This document shows, piece after piece, positions 19,050 through 28,106 of a stretch of 64,000 nucleotides of DNA. Where the stretch lies: assembly GCF_000738175.1 (NCBI RefSeq), contig NZ_JFCH01000035.1:1-64000 (forward strand), given 5' to 3'. Positions within the stretch are counted from its first letter, which is position 1; every line of letters begins with the position of its first letter. A model generated the notes under the pieces. It worked only from the letters and a program-made list of their open reading frames with translations, ran no database searches and was not told the origin of the DNA. The position numbers were made by a program, and so were the translations under genes. Source of the stretch: Corynebacterium jeikeium. GTDB lineage: Bacteria; Actinomycetota; Actinomycetes; Mycobacteriales; Mycobacteriaceae.

Positions 19050-20412
19050 TTTCGACCTCATCATTGTCGGCACTGGCTCCGGCAACTCCCTGCCCAGCCC
19101 CGCCAACGAGCATCAAAAGATCGCCATCGTGGAGAAAGGTACCTTCGGTGGCACCTGCATCAACGTGGGCTGTATCCCGACCAAGATGTTTGTGCACACC
19201 GCCGACGTCGCCCGCAGCTTCTCCGAGGCCTCCCGCCTGAGCCTCACCGGCGAGCTCCAGCACGTCGACTGGGAGGACATCCAGCGCCGCGTCTTCGCCG
19301 ACCGCATCGATCCCATCAGCGAGAGCGGCGCTGCCTACCGTGCGGGCGACGAAACCCCGAACATCACCCTGTTTGAAGGCACCGCCCGCTTCGTTGGCCC
19401 CCGCACCCTGCAAATCGGCGACGGCCCCACCATCACCGGCGCCAACATCGTGCTGGCTACCGGCGGCCGCCCGCGCATCCACCCCGTCCTCGCCGACGTG
19501 CGCTACCGCACCAACGAGGACATCATGCGCCTCGATGAACTGCCCGAGTCCCTTATCGTCGTCGGCGGTGGCATTGTCGCCGTGGAGTTCGCGGCCATGT
19601 TCTCTGGCCTTGGCACGCAGGTTACGCTCATCAATCGCTCGGAGAAGCTGTTGCGGAAGCTGGACGCCGACGTCTCCGAAGCCTTCACCACCCAAGCCAA
19701 GCAACAGTGGACCAACCACCTGGGGCGTACCATCACCGCCGCCGAGGAAACAGCCGGTGGCCAAATTTCCCTCACCCTCGACGACGGAACCACCGTCACC
19801 GGCCAGGAGGTCCTGGTCGCAATGGGGCGGGTCAACAATTCGGACACGTTGGACTGCGAAACGGGTGGCGTCAAGACCCGAGAAGACGGCCTAATCAAGG
19901 TCGACGAATACGGCCGCACCAGCGCCGACGGCGTGTGGGCGCTGGGCGATGCGTGCAATGACTTTGAGCTCAAGCACGTCGCCAACGCGGAGGCACGCGT
20001 GGTGGCGCACAACCTAGCTCACCCCGATGACCTGCGGAAATTCAACCACGACGTGGTACCCAGTGGCGTGTTCACTCACCCGCAGATCGGCGTGGTGGGC
20101 ATGACCGAACAGGAGGCCCGCGAGACGGGCCGCCCCATTACTGTGAAGATCCAGAAATACGGAGATGTGGCCTACGGCTGGGCGATGGAAGACACCACCG
20201 GATTCTGCAAAGTCATTGCCGACCGCAACACCGGCGAGATTCTCGGCGCGCACATTATCGGCCCGGAGGCAAGCTCGCTGATCCAGAGCTTCGTCACCGC
20301 CATGACCTTTGGGATTAATGCCCGGGATTTCGCCGAAAAGCAGTATTGGCCCCACCCTGCTCTGACAGAATTGGTCGAGAACGCCCTGCTGGGGTTAGAT
20401 ATCGAAAACTAA
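19042..20412 (+). CDS. mtr: Mycothione reductase
   Basis: A 456-residue pyridine nucleotide-disulfide reductase. The redox motif GGTCINVGCIPTK has cysteines at 39 and 44, the NADPH-binding motif is VVGGGIVAVEFA, and the C-terminal dimer domain has the catalytic HPALTE. The FAD motif IIVGTGSGNS is followed by a short SPANEHQKIAIVEKG loop, as in Mtr rather than lipoamide dehydrogenase. It reduces mycothiol disulfide, maintaining the actinobacterial thiol pool. The GTG start overlaps the hydrolase stop, with GGAAGG upstream. Confidence 0.94.
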   Translation: MPDFDLIIVGTGSGNSLPSPANEHQKIAIVEKGTFGGTCINVGCIPTKMFVHTADVARSFSEASRLSLTGELQHVDWEDIQRRVFADRIDPISESGAAYRAGDETPNITLFEGTARFVGPRTLQIGDGPTITGANIVLATGGRPRIHPVLADVRYRTNEDIMRLDELPESLIVVGGGIVAVEFAAMFSGLGTQVTLINRSEKLLRKLDADVSEAFTTQAKQQWTNHLGRTITAAEETAGGQISLTLDDGTTVTGQEVLVAMGRVNNSDTLDCETGGVKTREDGLIKVDEYGRTSADGVWALGDACNDFELKHVANAEARVVAHNLAHPDDLRKFNHDVVPSGVFTHPQIGVVGMTEQEARETGRPITVKIQKYGDVAYGWAMEDTTGFCKVIADRNTGEILGAHIIGPEASSLIQSFVTAMTFGINARDFAEKQYWPHPALTELVENALLGLDIEN

Positions 20413-20429
20413 CAAAGGAGCTTTTCGCC

Positions 20430-21269
20430 ATGTTTGCAGTAGTTACCGGAGCAGCCTCAGGTATCGGCCGGGAGGTGGCACTGCAACTGGCCGAACGTGG
20501 CTATGCAGTGGCCATCAGCGACCGCGACGCGGAAGGCCTGGCCACTACTGCCAACGACATCACCTCCCGCGGAGGCACCGTCGCCGACCAACGCACCGTG
20601 GACGTAACCGACGTGGAAGCAGTGAAAGCCTGGGCGGACGACGTGGTCTCCACTCACGGCGCCCCAGACCAGGTGCACCACGTGGCTGGCATCGCCATCT
20701 GGGGTGATGTGCGCCAGATGCCCCACGAAAAGTGGCAGCGCGTGATCGATGTGAACCTGATGGGTTCCGTGCACATGGTGGAGGCCTTCGCGCCGAAGCT
20801 CATGGAGAGCCAGCCGGTTCGACGGCGCCGCCGCGATCGCCGGAAATTCGTGTTCGTCTCCTCCGCTGCGGGCATTATCGGCCTACCATGGCACGCAGCC
20901 TACTCCGCTTCCAAGGGCGGCGTGCTGGGCATGTGCGAGGTGTTACGCTTCGACTTGGCCCCCTTCGGCGTGGATGTGCACGCCGTCGCCCCGGGCGCGG
21001 TGGACACTCCCCTGGTTCGCACCATCGACATTCACGGCGTGGATCGCTCCAAGAAGCGCATCCAGAAGGCAACCTCGCTGTTTCAGGGCCACGCGGTCAC
21101 TCCCACCAAGGCTGCTCAAAAAATTTTGAAGGGCGTGGACAAAGGCAAGTACCTCATCAACACCAGCGGGGACATCCCTGTAGCCCGGTGGGCGCAAGTA
21201 AACGCCCCCTGGGCCTACAAGGGCGTTATGAAGGCGCTTAACGCTGGGTTCCGATGGGCGTCAAAGTAA
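20430..21269 (+). CDS. Short-chain dehydrogenase/reductase
   Basis: A 279-residue classical SDR. The cofactor motif is TGAASGIGRE near the N-terminus, the catalytic segment is VSSAAGIIG followed by YSASKGG, and APGAVDTPLVRT follows. AAAGGAG lies nine bases before ATG 20430; the open frame extends upstream into mtr, but this site decides the start. A very basic insert (RRRRRDRRK) stands just before the strand leading to VFVSSAAG, which is unusual. The substrate is unknown. It lies 17 bases behind mtr and probably shares its transcript. Confidence 0.88.
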   Translation: MFAVVTGAASGIGREVALQLAERGYAVAISDRDAEGLATTANDITSRGGTVADQRTVDVTDVEAVKAWADDVVSTHGAPDQVHHVAGIAIWGDVRQMPHEKWQRVIDVNLMGSVHMVEAFAPKLMESQPVRRRRRDRRKFVFVSSAAGIIGLPWHAAYSASKGGVLGMCEVLRFDLAPFGVDVHAVAPGAVDTPLVRTIDIHGVDRSKKRIQKATSLFQGHAVTPTKAAQKILKGVDKGKYLINTSGDIPVARWAQVNAPWAYKGVMKALNAGFRWASK

Positions 21270-22340
21270 GAAGGGCAACGAGATTGAAGCGAGCAGCACG
21301 AGCGCAACAAAAGCGAGGAACGCCTTGCCCTGCCAGTGGGCGTAGTTGAAGTCCACCCCCACCCCGTGGCGCTTGTCGACCATCACGGCCGGGTCGTCCG
21401 GGTTGTGGTAAAACATGCCCCACTTGTAGTGCTCGTCGTTGTCCCGGCCCTCGCCGCTCGTGTTCGCTAGCGCGGACTGTTTCCTCGCCAGCGCCACGAC
21501 CATGGCCAGACAAACCGCAAACACGAGCACGAGCGAACCGATTATGGCCGGAGCCACCCAGTCCGTGTGCAGCACGGTCACAACCTGCAGGCTAGCGAAC
21601 ATGATGGCCCCCGCAACGTTCATCACCGCCAGCCACATCGCCGTATGACGCCGAATGATCTTCTGCGAGACCTTCCCCCGCAGCGACGTATCAGCTCGGG
21701 CCGGCACGCTAACGCGCAACAATGCGACCGTAATCAGCGCAAAAAGCAGCACCATTCCCACACCAAAGAACGTCGGGAAGAACACCGAACCCACAGACTT
21801 GTTATCCCAACTACCTGGTTCGAAGCCACTGCCGAAGTGAGTGGCGAAGCGCTCCGGAATATCACCCCACCGCGCGGCCACGTACCCGGCCGCGACGGCA
21901 AGCACAGCCAGCGCTGCCCAGGTGAAGGCCCATGCACGTTGCGGGAGTGTGTCCTCTGCCGGCGTGATCTCCCCGGCCACGACCGTGCGCACGCCGTCGA
22001 ACCAGCCTTCCCGCTGCTTGGCCTCGCGTATTGGCCGCCCAGCCTGGTTGAGATTCCACATGAAGAAGCCCACCGGTACGAGGGTCAGCATTGCGCCAAC
22101 CACTGGCACCACAGCGGCCGGTATCGCCAGCAGCGCAGAGGCCACAGTCGCCGCAACCTGGCGTTTAAAGAACGTACCCTCTTGTCTCCTCACCACATCG
22201 TCGCCCCGATGATCCTCCGGCACGCGCACGCCCAACCGAACACCCGGCGACGACAGCTTCGGCGTATATAGCAGGATCAGCCCTACAAGCAGCGCTGTTA
22301 CGCAGAACACTCCTGCAAGGAATGGATCGAATGCAATCAT
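21261..22340 (-). CDS. DUF1648/DUF5808 membrane protein
   Basis: A 359-residue polytopic membrane protein with about seven to eight hydrophobic segments. The middle carries a DUF1648-like stretch (GDIPERFATHFGSGFEPGSW), and the C-terminal loop HYKWGMFYHNPDDPAVMVDK matches the DUF5808 pattern, which also binds such proteins to GntR/YtrA-type regulators. It is encoded ten bases behind the GntR gene and is probably its target and partner. Related Bacillus proteins sit with cell-envelope stress ABC transporters, but no transporter is present here. Function unknown. Confidence 0.75.
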   Translation of the reverse strand: MIAFDPFLAGVFCVTALLVGLILLYTPKLSSPGVRLGVRVPEDHRGDDVVRRQEGTFFKRQVAATVASALLAIPAAVVPVVGAMLTLVPVGFFMWNLNQAGRPIREAKQREGWFDGVRTVVAGEITPAEDTLPQRAWAFTWAALAVLAVAAGYVAARWGDIPERFATHFGSGFEPGSWDNKSVGSVFFPTFFGVGMVLLFALITVALLRVSVPARADTSLRGKVSQKIIRRHTAMWLAVMNVAGAIMFASLQVVTVLHTDWVAPAIIGSLVLVFAVCLAMVVALARKQSALANTSGEGRDNDEHYKWGMFYHNPDDPAVMVDKRHGVGVDFNYAHWQGKAFLAFVALVLLASISLPFLL

Positions 22341-22350
22341 GATGGTTCTC

Positions 22351-22722
22351 CTATTCCCACTTCACCGCGAGGTCTTCAACCGTCGCGCAAATGTCATCTG
22401 TCTTGAAGCCTTGAGCGAGCGCCCGCCGCACCGTGGCTCGGAGGTCCTCGCGCAGCTGTTCACGCTGCTGTGCACTAGGCCGCTTAGGCCGCGCAATCAC
22501 GGAGCCCGATCGCGCCGCCGTGCGCACTAGCCCGTCTTCTTGTAGCTGGTCGTATGCCTTCTTCACTGTTGCGGGATTGACGCCATATTCCACCGCCAAC
22601 CTCCTCACCGAAGGCAAGGGTTGTCCGTCTTGCAGTTCGCCGGAGATAATCCCCGCCACGATTCCGTCGTGGATCTGTTGAGCGATCGGCACAGGCGAGT
22701 CGGGCTCCACGATGAGATACAT
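22351..22722 (-). CDS. GntR-family regulator, YtrA subfamily
   Basis: A 123-residue regulator. The winged helix lies at residues 10-75 (IAQQIHDGIVAGIISGELQ, LPSVRRLAVEYGVNPATVKK, LVRTAARSGSVI), followed by a short helical tail of about 50 residues, the mark of the YtrA subfamily. AAGGAGG stands ten bases before ATG 22722. A TAGTAA-N11-TTACTA inverted repeat lies 36 bases upstream and is a candidate operator. The downstream membrane-protein gene is in the same operon. The effector is unknown. Confidence 0.88.
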   Translation of the reverse strand: MYLIVEPDSPVPIAQQIHDGIVAGIISGELQDGQPLPSVRRLAVEYGVNPATVKKAYDQLQEDGLVRTAARSGSVIARPKRPSAQQREQLREDLRATVRRALAQGFKTDDICATVEDLAVKWE

Positions 22723-22757
22723 GGGACGAAAACCTCCTTCAGAATCTGTATCAGAGA

Positions 22758-22780
22758 TAGTAACACAAACTGTATTACTA
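22758..22780. promoter_or_regulatory. Inverted repeat, candidate GntR operator
   Basis: TAGTAA and TTACTA are separated by 11 bases, upstream of the GntR/YtrA gene and overlapping a possible minus-strand -10 box (TACTAT). Position and symmetry suggest autoregulation; this is inferred. Confidence 0.45.
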
Positions 22781-22937
22781 TGAGCAACACAAAAAGATCT
22801 CTATGCCTGCTGTTCGATTTTTCTAGCTTCTACGCAAGGGGGTTGTCCGAGGCGGTTTATATAATGCTCGCACAAGCCAAGAGAATTCTTTGGCTACACC
22901 ACAAAACCACCTCCGAACAGGCAAAAGAGGAAAGACC

Positions 22938-24089
22938 ATGTTCGAGCATTCCACCGCCGCACCCTGCTGGCGCATCACCGACCCAAACGATCCACTAAGC
23001 GCCGCCGCATGCGAAGTAAACCGCGGGCACGTGAACCTCGCCGTGGCCTGTACGCCCGAGATGAACGCGTGCGTCATCGACGTATCCACCCGCCTGGCCG
23101 TGCGTCTGGGGCTAACGGAGTACCGCGCGCTAACACTGGTAGAAATCGGCCATATGTTCCGTCGCTTCCCTAGCATCCTCGAGCTGGCCCGCACCGGCGC
23201 TTACTCTCTTGACCTGCTGCGATGCATGGCCGAGTGCCTCAGCCCCGTCAAAGCAGACGTCCCCGAGATCTTCGAGGAAAAAATTTTTAAGGCGATCTCC
23301 CCGACCATCCCGAACCAAGCCATGCTGGCCAGAGCAACCATCCGCAGCCGCATCGAGAATGTGATTCGCAAGCACGATCCCCAGGCTCTGCCGGAGGAGC
23401 CGAAGGATACGGATGCCGGTTCCTCCGCACACCTGGACATCGACGATCGCCCCGATACCACCACTGTTTTCTTCTTGACGCTACCTAAGCTCGAGGGGCT
23501 GGAGGTGCTCAAAGCGGTCAACAGCGTGGCCAAGAGCAATTCCTGTTCCCGCGCCGAGGCGCTGATGAGGCTCGTGCGCAGGCAGACCACGGCGGAGGTG
23601 ACGCTAAACCTGTACCGCAGTGTGGACGAACCGGACTCACAGATCTGGGCTGCAGGGGGCTGGCTCAGCTCGCTGGCCACGCCGGAGTGGATGAAGCGGG
23701 TGACGCACGTCCAGATCCCGGGTACTGCGAGCAACGAGGGCTACTCCCCCACACCCCTGGTGCGGGCCAGCGTGGAGGGACGCGACGGGACGTGCCGCTT
23801 CCCAGGATGTTCGGTACCCGCGCACAAGTGCCAGTTGGATCACGTGCAGCGCTACGACCATGAAAACCCGCAGGCAGGAGGTCCTACCGCCACCGCAAAC
23901 CTCCACTGCCTTTGCACCAAGCACCACAATGCGAAAACGACTGGCACCTGGGACGTCACCATCCACCCGAACGGCAACGAAACCTGGACCAGCCACGGCG
24001 ACGGGCACACCGTCATGACGGCACCCAACGGGCCGCTGGGGCGGGAAACCTTCGCCCAGCGCGCAGCGAACCGCAGGAGGGTTGCCTAA
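22938..24089 (+). CDS. DUF222 / HNH endonuclease domain protein
   Basis: A 383-residue protein of the actinobacterial DUF222-HNH family. The N-terminal two thirds are helical (DUF222-like). The C-terminal HNH nuclease motif is complete: CRFPGCSVPAHKC, then QLDHVQRYDH and LHCLCTKHHNAKT, giving the zinc cysteines and the catalytic His. These proteins occur in many copies in corynebacterial genomes and are often considered mobile or phage-derived; their role is unknown. ATG 22938 follows GAGGAAAG. It contains an A6T5 string at 23277-23287. No mobile element boundaries are visible around it. Confidence 0.85.
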   Translation: MFEHSTAAPCWRITDPNDPLSAAACEVNRGHVNLAVACTPEMNACVIDVSTRLAVRLGLTEYRALTLVEIGHMFRRFPSILELARTGAYSLDLLRCMAECLSPVKADVPEIFEEKIFKAISPTIPNQAMLARATIRSRIENVIRKHDPQALPEEPKDTDAGSSAHLDIDDRPDTTTVFFLTLPKLEGLEVLKAVNSVAKSNSCSRAEALMRLVRRQTTAEVTLNLYRSVDEPDSQIWAAGGWLSSLATPEWMKRVTHVQIPGTASNEGYSPTPLVRASVEGRDGTCRFPGCSVPAHKCQLDHVQRYDHENPQAGGPTATANLHCLCTKHHNAKTTGTWDVTIHPNGNETWTSHGDGHTVMTAPNGPLGRETFAQRAANRRRVA

Positions 24090-24637
24090 CGCGGCTCGTC
24101 TACTGGGACTCCCATGACGTCCAGCGCCGTGGCCAGGCCATCGTAGTTGGTGACCAGCATGACGAACGCGACCTGCTCGCGCTCGCTCAGCAGACCCCGC
24201 AGCCGCTGGGCCATGTCGGCGGAAAGCCCGCGGTCGCGGACGAGCTGCTCGGCGGCGTCCAGCAGGGTCCCGTGGCGGCCGGTGCGGCCGTGTTCGGGCT
24301 GGAACAGGGCGTCAATATCCTTGACCCCAACCTTTGCAGCGAGGGCTCGGTGCTGGTCGGCTTCGTAAGCGCTGCCGCGCAGGTAGGCGACGCGCAGGAT
24401 GATCATTTCGGTTTCGACGCGCGAAAGGTAACCAAAGGGCATCATCGACCCGCCGTAAAGCAGCCAGAAGAAGAACAGGCGCGGGGCGCGGCCGATGGTG
24501 GCGAACACTCCGAGGTTCTTCTTCTTGGTCACGCGGGCGCCCACGCGCGTGGCGAAGGCACCGAACGGACCGAGGCGGCGAAGGTGCTGTTTACGTGCAA
24601 CGGGGCCGGGGCCCAGCGGTGTAGTTTTGTCTCCCAT
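24086..24637 (-). CDS. Carboxymuconolactone decarboxylase-like protein
   Basis: A 183-residue all-helical protein of the AhpD/CMD superfamily. The core is RVETEMIILRVAYLRGSAYE, followed by ADQH. The positions of the two redox cysteines of AhpD are occupied by Ser and Glu, leaving the Tyr-Glu...His set seen in the cysteine-less branch. Peroxidase activity of the AhpD type is therefore unlikely, and the substrate is unknown. TAACCT lies nine bases before ATG 24637, suggesting a short or absent leader. It converges on the HNH gene with a four-base overlap. Confidence 0.72.
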   Translation of the reverse strand: MGDKTTPLGPGPVARKQHLRRLGPFGAFATRVGARVTKKKNLGVFATIGRAPRLFFFWLLYGGSMMPFGYLSRVETEMIILRVAYLRGSAYEADQHRALAAKVGVKDIDALFQPEHGRTGRHGTLLDAAEQLVRDRGLSADMAQRLRGLLSEREQVAFVMLVTNYDGLATALDVMGVPVDEPR

Positions 24638-24662
24638 ACTTTTGGGAGGTTAGTCGGTCGAG

Positions 24663-25532
24663 CTAATCCTCGCTGGGAATTGTCAGAACCTCGTAGCCGT
24701 CTTCGGTGACGACCAGGGTGTGCTCGAACTGAGCGGTCCACTGGCGATCCTTGGTCTGGACGGTCCAGTCGTCGTCCCACACCTCGTATTCCAGCCCGCC
24801 GAGGTTGATCATCGGCTCGATGGTCAGGGTCATGCCCGGCTCGAGCAGGTCGGTGTACATGGTCGGGCGGTCGTAGTGCAGCACGACCAGGCCGTTGTGG
24901 AAGGTTGGGCCAACGCCGTGGCCGGTGAAGTCCTCCACGACGTTGTAGCCGAAGCGCTTGGCGTAGCTTTCGATCACGCGGCCGATGACGTTGATCTGCC
25001 GACCGGGCTTCACGGCCTTAATGCCGCGCCACATCGCCTTTTCGGTGCGTTCGACGAGCAGGCGGTGCTCCTCGGAAACGTCGCCAGCCAGGAAGGTCGC
25101 GTTGGTGTCGCCGTGCACGCCGTTCTTGTAGGCGGTGATGTCGATGTTGACGATGTCGCCGTCCTGGATCACGGTGCTGTCGGGGATGCCGTGGCAGATG
25201 ATCTCGTTGAGGCTCACGCAGCTGGACTTCGGGAAGTGCCGGTAGCCAAGCGTGGAGGGGTAAGCGCCGTGGTCGCACATGTACTCGTGCGCCACGCGGT
25301 CGACCTCATCGGTAGTCACGCCGGGGGCAACGGCAGCGCCTGCAGCCTGCAACGCATCGGCGGCGATGCGGCTGGCTCCGCGCATCTTCTCGATGGTCTC
25401 GGGAGTCTGCACCCACGGCTCGCCCACGTTCTCCTGCACGCTGTCCTTCCAGGCGTACTCCGGCCTTTCGATGTGGGCTGGGACGGAGCGGATGGGCGTG
25501 GGATTACCGGGGGTCAATGGTGCTCGAGTCAT
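24663..25532 (-). CDS. map: Methionine aminopeptidase, type I
   Basis: A 289-residue MetAP that removes the initiator methionine from nascent proteins. Metal ligands are recognisable in [20 protein letters not shown] (two Asp), [13 protein letters not shown] (His), [10 protein letters not shown] (Glu) and [11 protein letters not shown] (Glu). The 40-residue N-terminal extension with proline-rich [12 protein letters not shown] resembles the MetAP1c form of mycobacteria. ATG 25532 has TAAGAT eight bases upstream, so it may have its own leaderless promoter at the end of the upstream penicillin-binding protein gene. Confidence 0.96.
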   Translation of the reverse strand: MTRAPLTPGNPTPIRSVPAHIERPEYAWKDSVQENVGEPWVQTPETIEKMRGASRIAADALQAAGAAVAPGVTTDEVDRVAHEYMCDHGAYPSTLGYRHFPKSSCVSLNEIICHGIPDSTVIQDGDIVNIDITAYKNGVHGDTNATFLAGDVSEEHRLLVERTEKAMWRGIKAVKPGRQINVIGRVIESYAKRFGYNVVEDFTGHGVGPTFHNGLVVLHYDRPTMYTDLLEPGMTLTIEPMINLGGLEYEVWDDDWTVQTKDRQWTAQFEHTLVVTEDGYEVLTIPSED

Positions 25533-25540
25533 GGGTCCCT

Positions 25541-25546
25541 ATCTTA
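25541..25546 (-). promoter_or_regulatory. -10 box for map
   Basis: TAAGAT on the minus strand, eight bases before ATG 25532 and overlapping the end of the upstream gene. Confidence 0.35.
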
Positions 25547-27424
25547 CTCTTGACGCCCTTCCGCCTCCGCGGCCGGGCCATCCAGGTTCTTGAAGAAGTC
25601 GGCGGTCACGGAAGTAGCGTGCTCGGAGCCGCCGCCAAGGACAATGAGGGTGGCAAAGGCCAGGTCTCCGCGGTATCCGGCGAGCCAGCTGTGGGAGCCC
25701 TCGTTGATCTCGGCCTCACCGGTCTTGGCATAGACCTCGCCGGCGCCGGCCACTCCGGAGCCAGAGCCGCTGGTGACCACGGCACGCATCATGCGGCGTA
25801 GTTCTTGGATGGCTTTCGGGTCCAGCTTCTTCTTGGCGTCCTTCTTGGCCTCGTCGTTCTTGGCTTCCGTGTGATGGTTCTCGCCAGCGATGAGGTAAGG
25901 AGTGGGCGCCTTGCCGGCTGCCACGCTGGAGGCAACCATGGCCATGCCGAAAGGGCTGGCGAGGTCGAGGCCCTGGCCATAGCCCGCCTCGGTGCGGTCA
26001 AGCATCTTCTCGCCATCGGGCACGGAGCCGGTGATGGTCTCCAGCCCCTCGATGTCGTAGTCGGCGCCCAGGCCGAACTGCGCGGAGATGTCCTTCAGTT
26101 CGCCCGGCTTCAGCTTGGTCGAGATATCCGCGAAGGTGGTGTTACAGGACTTAGCGAAGGCATTCTCCAGCGGAGTGCTGCCCAGCGAGAAGCCGTTGTA
26201 GTTGGTGACGATGCGCCCGCCGATGTCCTGGGTGCCGGGGCAGCCGACGATCGAATCCGGGGAGAGCCCCTGCTTCTGCAGGCCCGCGTACGCGGTGAGC
26301 ATCTTGAACGTCGAGCCCGGCGGGTACTGGCCCATCAGGGCAACATCGCCGTCTTCGTCGGCTTTCTCCGATTGGGCGACCGCCAGCACTTCGCCGGTCG
26401 ATGGGCGCATGACCACCATCATGGTCTTGGCGTCGGCACGGGTGTCCACGGCCTTCTGGGCGGCATCCTGCACCTTGCGGGAAAGGGATACGCGCACACT
26501 TGGGGAAGACTTCGGATCTTCGCCGCCGACCTTGGCTACTTCGTTGCCCTCGCTGGTCGCGGCGACGACCTTCCAGCCAGCCTCGCCCTGCAGATCCTTC
26601 TCCACGACACCCCGGACGCGCGCCATGATGTCGGGGGCGAAGGAGGGATCGGGGCGCACGAGGGCGGGTTCCTCGTTGAGGCGTACTCCTTCAACGTTGC
26701 CGAGCGCGCCCTGCAGGCGCTTGCCCTGGGCCTGGTTGACGGTCAGGACGGAGTACTCCCCGTCCACATCGGCAGCCTCCTTGGCCTTTTCTACCGGGTC
26801 GATGCGGGGCACGGACTTATCGGCGCCCCGCAGCGAGTCCAGCTCGCCGGCGATGCGCTGCATGGCGCTCTGGACGCTGGAGACCTCATTCGGATCGACG
26901 AGGATCCGATACTGGGTACCCGGCTCCAGCAGCACCGCGCCATCGGATCCCACCACGTTGGCGACGGTGGCGGGAACGCTGCGCAGCTCCAGGTGCTGGT
27001 TGGCACCCAGCTCCGGGTGCAATACCGCAGGCTGCCAGCGCACGGACCAGTCGTCGCCGGTGCGGGTGAGGTTCATCGAGGAGTCATAGGAAAACTCGCG
27101 CCCGCCCGGCAGGTCCCAGCGCATCGAATACTGCGCGGTGGCCTGGTTGTCCTGGGTGTTGACGTTTTTCAGTTCCGTCTGCAGGCCCTCGGCCTGCAGA
27201 GACTCCCAAGCCTTCGCGATGGCCTGGGTTGCCTTGTCAGGGTTATCGGTCTCCCCTCCGGCCTGCGAGGCTTCGCCCGGATTGGACAGGGCGGCGAGGA
27301 AGGCCTGGGCGGCGTCATCAGCAACATCGGGTTTCGGCGTACAAGCCGCAGCGCCCAGCACAAGGCCAGCCGTCGTGACGGCCGCGGTGATGCTCCGGCG
27401 AGGGGTCCAAGAGGTGGTGCGCAT
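25544..27424 (-). CDS. Penicillin-binding lipoprotein (class B transpeptidase)
   Basis: A 626-residue cell-wall transpeptidase. A signal peptide ends in a lipobox (VLGAAAC), so it is lipid-anchored. An NTF2-like MecA-type N-terminal domain and a dimerisation domain precede the transpeptidase domain, with the motifs PPGSTFKM (active-site Ser near 370), SCN near 425 and KTGEAE near 566. It matches the Rv2864c type, including its place next to map. ATG 27424 is chosen over GTG 27430 because TACTCT lies eight bases in front of it. Beta-lactams are the expected inhibitors. Confidence 0.93.
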   Translation of the reverse strand: MRTTSWTPRRSITAAVTTAGLVLGAAACTPKPDVADDAAQAFLAALSNPGEASQAGGETDNPDKATQAIAKAWESLQAEGLQTELKNVNTQDNQATAQYSMRWDLPGGREFSYDSSMNLTRTGDDWSVRWQPAVLHPELGANQHLELRSVPATVANVVGSDGAVLLEPGTQYRILVDPNEVSSVQSAMQRIAGELDSLRGADKSVPRIDPVEKAKEAADVDGEYSVLTVNQAQGKRLQGALGNVEGVRLNEEPALVRPDPSFAPDIMARVRGVVEKDLQGEAGWKVVAATSEGNEVAKVGGEDPKSSPSVRVSLSRKVQDAAQKAVDTRADAKTMMVVMRPSTGEVLAVAQSEKADEDGDVALMGQYPPGSTFKMLTAYAGLQKQGLSPDSIVGCPGTQDIGGRIVTNYNGFSLGSTPLENAFAKSCNTTFADISTKLKPGELKDISAQFGLGADYDIEGLETITGSVPDGEKMLDRTEAGYGQGLDLASPFGMAMVASSVAAGKAPTPYLIAGENHHTEAKNDEAKKDAKKKLDPKAIQELRRMMRAVVTSGSGSGVAGAGEVYAKTGEAEINEGSHSWLAGYRGDLAFATLIVLGGGSEHATSVTADFFKNLDGPAAEAEGRQE

Positions 27425-27432
27425 AGGCACAG

Positions 27433-27438
27433 AGAGTA
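27433..27438 (-). promoter_or_regulatory. -10 box for the penicillin-binding lipoprotein gene
   Basis: TACTCT on the minus strand eight bases before ATG 27424, just behind the chrA stop. Confidence 0.4.
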
Positions 27439-27444
27439 ACAGGG

Positions 27445-28095
27445 TTAATCGATGATTCCGCGTTCCCTCGCCACGGCGACGGCAGCTGTTCTGTTTTTCA
27501 CATTCAGCTTGGAGAAAACGTGCGCCATGTGGGACTTCACGGTCGCCTCGGTCAAGATGAGCTCCTTTGCGATCGCCCGATTGGACTTGCCTTGGCTGGC
27601 GAGCACAAGCACCTCCTGCTCGCGGTTGGTTAGCGACTCGAAGGGGTTGGCCAGCCGGCCGCGGAGTTTGCCCATGATGTTCTTGTTCATCACCGTCTGC
27701 CCGCGAGCAGCCTGGCGGATGCCCTCGGCCAACTCGTCGGGGGCGCAGTCCTTGAGCAGGTAACCCACCGCGCCGGCGGAGATGGCGCCGAGGACATCGC
27801 TGTCGGTGGAATAGTTTGTCAGTATCAGCACCTGCGGGGCGGGCTTGCGCTTGCGGATCGCGCGGGTGGCACGCACTCCCCCGGACTCTGCGCCCTCGCT
27901 GCTGGGGCTTTCTCCGAAGCGCAGATCCATGAGCACCACGTCGGGCTGTTCCTCAGCGCAGATGGCGACGGCGCGGTCGGGGTCGCCGACAGAAGCCACG
28001 ATCTCCACGTCGCCCGTTCCGCGGAGCATCGCCTCGATCCCGGCGCGGACCACGGGATGATCGTCGCAGATCAGGACACGTAGCTGGTCTGGCAC
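27445..28095 (-). CDS. chrA: NarL/LuxR-type response regulator, ChrA-like (haem response)
   Basis: A 216-residue response regulator. The receiver domain has the acidic pair DD at 11-12, phospho-acceptor Asp57 (VVLMDLRF) and the LLKD lysine. A LuxR-type helix-turn-helix follows (LTNREQEVLVLASQGKSNRA). Its place behind a histidine kinase and opposite an HrtBA-like ABC transporter matches ChrA of C. diphtheriae and C. glutamicum, which activates haem export. The receiver has a short insert GESPSSEGAESGG after Asp57. Assignment to ChrA rather than the related HrrA rests on gene context. Confidence 0.85.
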   Translation of the reverse strand: MPDQLRVLICDDHPVVRAGIEAMLRGTGDVEIVASVGDPDRAVAICAEEQPDVVLMDLRFGESPSSEGAESGGVRATRAIRKRKPAPQVLILTNYSTDSDVLGAISAGAVGYLLKDCAPDELAEGIRQAARGQTVMNKNIMGKLRGRLANPFESLTNREQEVLVLASQGKSNRAIAKELILTEATVKSHMAHVFSKLNVKNRTAAVAVARERGIID

Positions 28096-28106
28096 TGTTC
28101 AAACTC

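Noticed and set aside
24509..24535. Further copy of the dispersed motif (TTCTTCTTCTTGGTCACGC)
   Set aside because: The core reads GGTCACG instead of GGTGACG, and the T-rich part is explained by a Lys-rich coding run.
25805..27439. 544-codon open frame antisense to the penicillin-binding lipoprotein gene
   Set aside because: The opposite strand has complete SxxK, SxN and KTG motifs; the antisense product has none.
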